Below are positions 62,201-64,000 of a DNA stretch of 64,000 nucleotides, one piece after another. The DNA lies in assembly GCA_964036665.1 (NCBI GenBank), contig OZ038531.1, positions 310,001-374,000 on the forward strand. Reading direction: 5' to 3'. The DNA is from Gordius sp. MW1 (Eukaryota > Nematomorpha > Gordioida > Gordea > Gordiidae). Position 1 is the first letter of the stretch, and each line of letters opens with the position of its first letter. Both the position numbers and the translations under genes were made by a program. The notes under the pieces are model-generated. The model ran no database searches, was not told the DNA's origin, and worked only from the letters and a program-made list of their open reading frames with translations.

Positions 62201-62914
62201 AATAACGTGAACAACCCTATGCAACAAGGCAATTACCGAAATATCAATAATCAAAATTCTCCCTCCCTCCTCTTACCCACTCCGATTGGAGGTACGCCCT
62301 CTAGGTATCAACAACACAACTCCGCCATCCTCAATAATCCATACGGTTCGAGCCTGATAGCGGCTCAGCAGCAGGTGCAGCCCGGTGGTAATAATAATAA
62401 AAGCCAAGGTGGTCTCGGGGGCGCCTCAAAAGTCGCCAAATTTATCATGGGTCCCGGGACGCAACAACAGACCTCCTCGCCCCAATTTCACATGAACCTC
62501 ACGGGAACGGGTATTAGGAATGGTTCCATACCCGGACCTATGCTCCAACAACAACAACAATTAAACAGTTGTGTCGGCGCAAACAACAACAATAACGTTA
62601 ATAATGGTAATAATCCCAATTTTATGATGTGCTACAATAATACCCAACAACAGCAACCTCAATTATTGGCCCCCTCCCAGTCAGGTTCAACCAATAACCA
62701 CCCCAACCTCATAAATGCTAATCCCAACATTAATAACCTCCTGAACTCGAATCCCCCTTCAGCCGCCCCCTTAGCCAATCGAGTTTTAGGGACTGGGGGT
62801 GGGAATAAGGCCTCGCCCGCGCCACCCTCTCAGACCCAAACGCTGGATGGGAATCCAGGTGGTGACTCTAAAGATTTCCCCAAAGAGTTGTCTAATTACG
62901 TGGATAACCTATGA
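47251..62914 (+). CDS. CBP/nej: CBP/p300 histone acetyltransferase, complete, 26 exons
   Basis: Transcriptional coactivator and lysine acetyltransferase (acts on H3K27/H3K18 and many factors) working in the nucleus. Coding exons: 47251-47311, 47355-47959, 48011-48127, 48173-48440, 48640-48753, 49056-49327, 49439-49761, 50487-50604, 50883-51212, 51613-51753, 52329-52749, 53065-53183, 53681-53851, 54147-54304, 54540-54620, 54712-54768, 54883-54960, 55235-55302, 55383-55533, 56087-56233, 56710-56823, 57114-57279, 58314-58526, 58923-59084, 59762-60043, 60422-62914. All junctions are GT..AG and phases match, giving 2,409 residues, close to p300. The start is chosen because [19 protein letters not shown] plus [16 protein letters not shown] aligns with the p300 N-terminus (KRPKLSSP and the EHDLPDEL box). 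An LAQLL nuclear-receptor box follows at residues 71-75. Arthropod-type wording ([36 protein letters not shown]) suggests nejire. Confidence 0.95.
48251..48753 (+). CDS. CBP TAZ1 (CH1) zinc-finger domain, exons 4-5
   Basis: Residues about 288-378. The domain starts [13 protein letters not shown] and carries the zinc ligands in [44 protein letters not shown] and CTVCLPL. It binds transactivation domains such as those of HIF-type and STAT factors (family knowledge). The 199-bp intron splits the domain after SCS. Confidence 0.95.
48856..49014. mobile_element. MITE, TAGTGTTGT family, in CBP intron 5
   Basis: AAATGGCTGGGCATTTGTTT at the left and ACTCAGTCGTTTTGGCAACA at the right correspond to the family ends, diverged. 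The element finishes about 40 bp before the splice acceptor of exon 6. Confidence 0.6.
49688..50963 (+). CDS. CBP KIX domain, exons 7-9
   Basis: Residues about 566-655: [20 protein letters not shown], then [39 protein letters not shown] and [20 protein letters not shown]. This is the three-helix module that binds CREB and Myb activation domains. Intron positions fall after KL (phase 2) and after ATSR (phase 0). The acceptor at 50486 (GTGAAG) lacks a good pyrimidine tract but is fixed by the protein match. Confidence 0.95.
49892..50080. mobile_element. MITE, TAGTGTTGT family, in CBP intron 7
   Basis: TAGTGTTGTTAAAAGATTTG at the left and CAAACCTTTTTACCACACTA at the right are inverted over about 30 bp. 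The interior has GGACTAGCCTAGAGGTCGAC like the other copies. TA at both outer edges fits a TA target duplication. Confidence 0.82.
51585..51610. repeat. (TG)n tract at the exon 10 acceptor
   Basis: ATATGTGTGTGTGTGTGCGT GCGCGTATAC occupies the place where a pyrimidine tract is expected, directly before the AG at 51611-51612. Confidence 0.9.
51613..52749 (+). CDS. CBP linker with SUMO-type motifs, exons 10-11
   Basis: Low-complexity Pro/Ser/Ala/Gln region between KIX and bromodomain. It contains IKTEP (lysine about 776) and VKDEA (lysine about 838), both fitting the SUMO acceptor consensus; AKPEP is a weaker variant. In p300 the same interval holds the SUMO-dependent repression domain CRD1, so the function is probably kept although the sequence is not. 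Exon 10 is preceded by a TG-rich tract instead of a pyrimidine tract. Confidence 0.8.
53065..54304 (+). CDS. CBP bromodomain, exons 12-14
   Basis: Residues about 924-1040. Reads [54 protein letters not shown], then [20 protein letters not shown] and [19 protein letters not shown]. The acetyl-lysine-contacting Asn is in VYNRKTS, and the ZA-loop PxDYF is intact. It recognises acetylated histones and factors. Confidence 0.96.
53300..53585 (-). pseudogene. Non-LTR retrotransposon fragment in CBP intron 12
   Basis: On the minus strand it reads [11 protein letters not shown], then [13 protein letters not shown] before losing frame, paralleling RLRWYEHILRR and NRKVLDMEVPGKR of the copy at 63546-63845. 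Opposite in orientation to the host gene and non-functional. Confidence 0.75.
53927..54008. mobile_element. Partial TAGTGTTGT-family MITE in CBP intron 13
   Basis: TAGTGCTGTAAAACGGCTGG GTTTGTTTTG-type left end followed by TTTTAGTCGAATAAAC; the right terminus is not intact. Confidence 0.55.
54540..55302 (+). CDS. CBP CH2 region (RING/PHD), exons 15-18
   Basis: Four short exons encode [40 protein letters not shown] and [19 protein letters not shown]. The paired Cys/His ligands of the RING and PHD fingers are visible. In p300 this block packs on the HAT domain and restrains it. Confidence 0.93.
55383..60043 (+). CDS. CBP HAT catalytic domain, exons 19-25
   Basis: Residues about 1168-1555 run from [20 protein letters not shown] to the [16 protein letters not shown] region. 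Acetyl-CoA and substrate segments are intact: [75 protein letters not shown] and [13 protein letters not shown]. The last places the catalytic Tyr (p300 Y1467) at about 1343 with its preceding Trp. Exons 23-24 hold the autoregulatory loop, with an Ala-run ([11 protein letters not shown]) and a Lys-rich part ([17 protein letters not shown]). The end of exon 25 enters the ZZ finger. Confidence 0.95.
57318..57464. mobile_element. MITE, TAGTGTTGT family, best-preserved copy, CBP intron 22
   Basis: 147 bp from TAGTGTTGTTGAAAGGGC to GCCCTTTTTACAACACTA, inverted ends of about 30 bp. It lies 38 bp after the donor of exon 22. The interior includes GGGCTTAGTCGAAATTTGAA. Confidence 0.88.
57533..57690. 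mobile_element. GGGCGTAGCC-family MITE in CBP intron 22
   Basis: CATGGGCGTACCCAGAATTG, a G-run, then AGCCGCCCCTCCCTGCCACC and GGCATACGCC at the right. The right end is decayed and no target duplication is visible. Confidence 0.7.
60422..62914 (+). CDS. CBP ZZ end, TAZ2, NCBD and Q/N-rich tail, exon 26
   Basis: One 2,493-nt terminal exon. It completes the ZZ finger ([20 protein letters not shown]), then TAZ2 at residues 1638-1736 ([67 protein letters not shown]). The nuclear coactivator-binding domain lies near 1989-2035 ([33 protein letters not shown]). The rest is a Gln/Asn/Gly/Pro-rich disordered tail ending [12 protein letters not shown]. It is far richer in G+C than the introns and the first exons. 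Confidence 0.96.
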   Translation, partial: DFDLCVPCYQKEGHVHKMDRLGFDLDDGTSGSSVGGAGVGGGSGDARRDANPQEARAQSIQRCIANLVHAAQCKDANCRLSSCQKMKRVVAHTKGCKKKASSGCAVCKQFITLCCYHAKNCAEPKCAVPFCSNIKQKLRMQKEQQRLQQEQHARRRMAAMNQVAAPPSRPQASSSTGAHSSHDGCGKMNPAPSGPPPAALQAAQKIQQMAMQQQQHHPAHQQSFPQQHGGIGGVMMGGGGKGVKPNYYAGAPTPQLQQGAGMGMEEYGGAQGSFFGKGGNYNPSGSNSNTNLGTQWGSGGPSNTLPPPYDISQQQQQSHVASLQGSSGLNIPHEMPRLRQHHPAVPPAGQVHASIMNNSSNQDINSLLMMVSNTANGPAGPTAPDLASPSPIPSALNNNNPNAMGPAKVNAIQHLINTLKESPSPQQQQQVLNILKSNPQIMAAFIKSKTQQQQQQLQQQIQLTPGGSQNIVGQQPGAPYGRPGPVGANLMGLRQMSLPQHPAQPLIHNTRLRMMGSTNPNQLSGPPTLQVMYPSPSHGSNLQSHMMGHGGQPSNYQVVGGGPPGDQQHPLDAQQHLMSQQNKFQPSLYNNNNNNVNNPMQQGNYRNINNQNSPSLLLPTPIGGTPSRYQQHNSAILNNPYGSSLIAAQQQVQPGGNNNKSQGGLGGASKVAKFIMGPGTQQQTSSPQFHMNLTGTGIRNGSIPGPMLQQQQQLNSCVGANNNNNVNNGNNPNFMMCYNNTQQQQPQLLAPSQSGSTNNHPNLINANPNINNLLNSNPPSAAPLANRVLGTGGGNKASPAPPSQTQTLDGNPGGDSKDFPKELSNYVDNL

Positions 62915-63439
62915 TGATGATGGATCGATGTGTTATAGTTTTATCCAAGAGAGCAACGCGTCTCGTGTATATTTTTAAGGAAACTTACCTCTCGTATAAA
63001 TAGCGTTTTCTGGATGAGACACCTATTATGACCACGACCGTGGGGAATTATTTATTGGCTATTGTAAATTTTTTGCTCCCCCTGCCCCCTTCGCGCACTC
63101 GAATAACCTATTATATACTATCTATGTATGTATTATACGCACTACCCAATCCATTATATATAAAACTTTGATATTATTATATAAATAAACCCACACCACA
63201 TTATATACTATTTATAAATTATGGATATTTTATATGCGAAAAGTTCTTTCGTATAGTTTGTAGGCATACGCGCCCGCCCGCCTCAGAAGACGCGGAAAAA
63301 ATCAAAGTTAAAGTCCCCTCTTCGCCCTTCCCCCCTCCATCCCTGTTTAATGCTTTTCGTCGATTTGATGATATAATATATCTTTTACATTTATTATATA
63401 TATATTAAATAAATATTATAATAAAATTATTTAAACAAC
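62915..63439 (+). promoter_or_regulatory. CBP 3' UTR with candidate poly(A) signals
   Basis: AATAAA occurs at 63184-63189 and 63408-63413 after the stop codon. Which is used cannot be told from sequence. The region is otherwise AT-rich with short C-rich tracts. Confidence 0.5.
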
Positions 63440-63545
63440 TCGTTATCTATTTGTACCTTTTTTAGATAAAAGATTAATTGCGGGGGGAACTATATTTGGT
63501 TACATTATTTTTGCAACCATCTAATTAGGTTACAGTTCTTCTTTA

Positions 63546-64000
63546 TCAGTTATTTGGTCCCACATTCGTGGGGTTTGTTTTGATAAGCTTCTTCCATCTT
63601 GACCGGGTGAGTGCCTTGTCTTGACTAATCTCTTTAGTTTTCATAACTTTATCGACTTGCCCTTTCCACGTGACAAGAGGTTGGTTTCTTCCTCTCTTCC
63701 CCGGTACCTCCATGTCCAGTACTTTTCGATTTAGGTCATCCGTGTCCCTTCTTAGTATATGCTCATACCACCTTAGCCGATTTTTGTTAATCATGTCCGC
63801 TAAAGGTTGAATACCCATTTTTGTCATGAAAAGGTCATATGTCATATGGTCGAGCTTAGTATATTTACCTCAAGCTCCACCGTATTATTCTCATCTCTGT
63901 GGCTGGTAATAGTCCTTCCGTGGTGTTTAATGCCCATGTGTCACTTCCATAGAGTAACACCGGTCTTACGATGGATTTGTAAGCTTTGCTCTTCAACCAT
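63546..64000 (-). pseudogene. Non-LTR retrotransposon reverse transcriptase, C-terminal part, runs off the right edge
   Basis: The minus strand from 64000 reads WLKSKAYKSIVRPVLLYGSD then TWALNTTEGLLPATEMRIIR, loses frame near 63870, and continues KLDHMTYDLF, NKNRLRWYEHILRRDTDDLN and RKVLDMEVPGKRGRNQPLVT WKGQ. The LYGSDTWAL and RLRWYxHxLRR blocks are the usual C-terminal landmarks of RTE-like non-LTR elements; the exact clade is uncertain. One frameshift is visible in the window and the catalytic core lies outside. It is the longest of four copies here. Confidence 0.82.

Noticed and set aside
60494..62254. Minus-strand frames with Leu-runs opposite CBP exon 26
   Set aside because: Antisense of CAG/CAA glutamine runs.

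Overview
The window comes from an animal nuclear genome. Spliced genes with GT..AG introns sit in very AT-rich DNA full of DNA transposons. The only gene identified with certainty is a CBP/p300 histone acetyltransferase. Its HAT, ZZ and TAZ2 sequences read like arthropod nejire/CBP, so an arthropod is the best guess, but I cannot name the species. I saw no bacterial operons, CRISPR arrays, rRNA or convincing tRNA.

Layout. 1-810: decayed Helitron on the minus strand, with Rep-type coding remnants. 811-27372: a tandem satellite of about 300 bp, roughly 80 copies in about 25 kb. It abuts a Helitron 3' terminus on the left and is interrupted near its right edge by a short Helitron (25775-27203). 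27373-31559: AT-rich DNA with an (ATTT)n tract, several MITEs and a TIR element holding a piggyBac-type MITE. 31560-33706: an unrecognised three-exon minus-strand gene encoding a 632-residue, probably disordered protein. 34465-34703: a lone exon-like stretch. 35016-37363: a rearranged Helitron with Pif1-helicase remnants, split by an 895-bp foldback palindrome. 37364-47250: mostly featureless AT-rich DNA with MITEs, non-LTR retrotransposon scraps and a pair of 149-bp direct repeats.

47251-62914: a complete CBP/p300 gene on the plus strand. I could chain 26 exons with consistent phases into 2,409 codons, close to vertebrate p300 length. Domain order is nuclear-receptor box, TAZ1, KIX, SUMO-type motifs, bromodomain, RING/PHD, HAT, ZZ, TAZ2 and NCBD, with a Q/N-rich tail. 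Several introns contain MITEs or retrotransposon scraps. A non-LTR retrotransposon remnant closes the window.

The most unusual features are the satellite, whose best conserved block holds a POU-type octamer, its junctions with Helitron ends, recent multi-monomer block duplications inside it, and the large foldback inside a Helitron. All calls are by eye; no search or alignment program was run.
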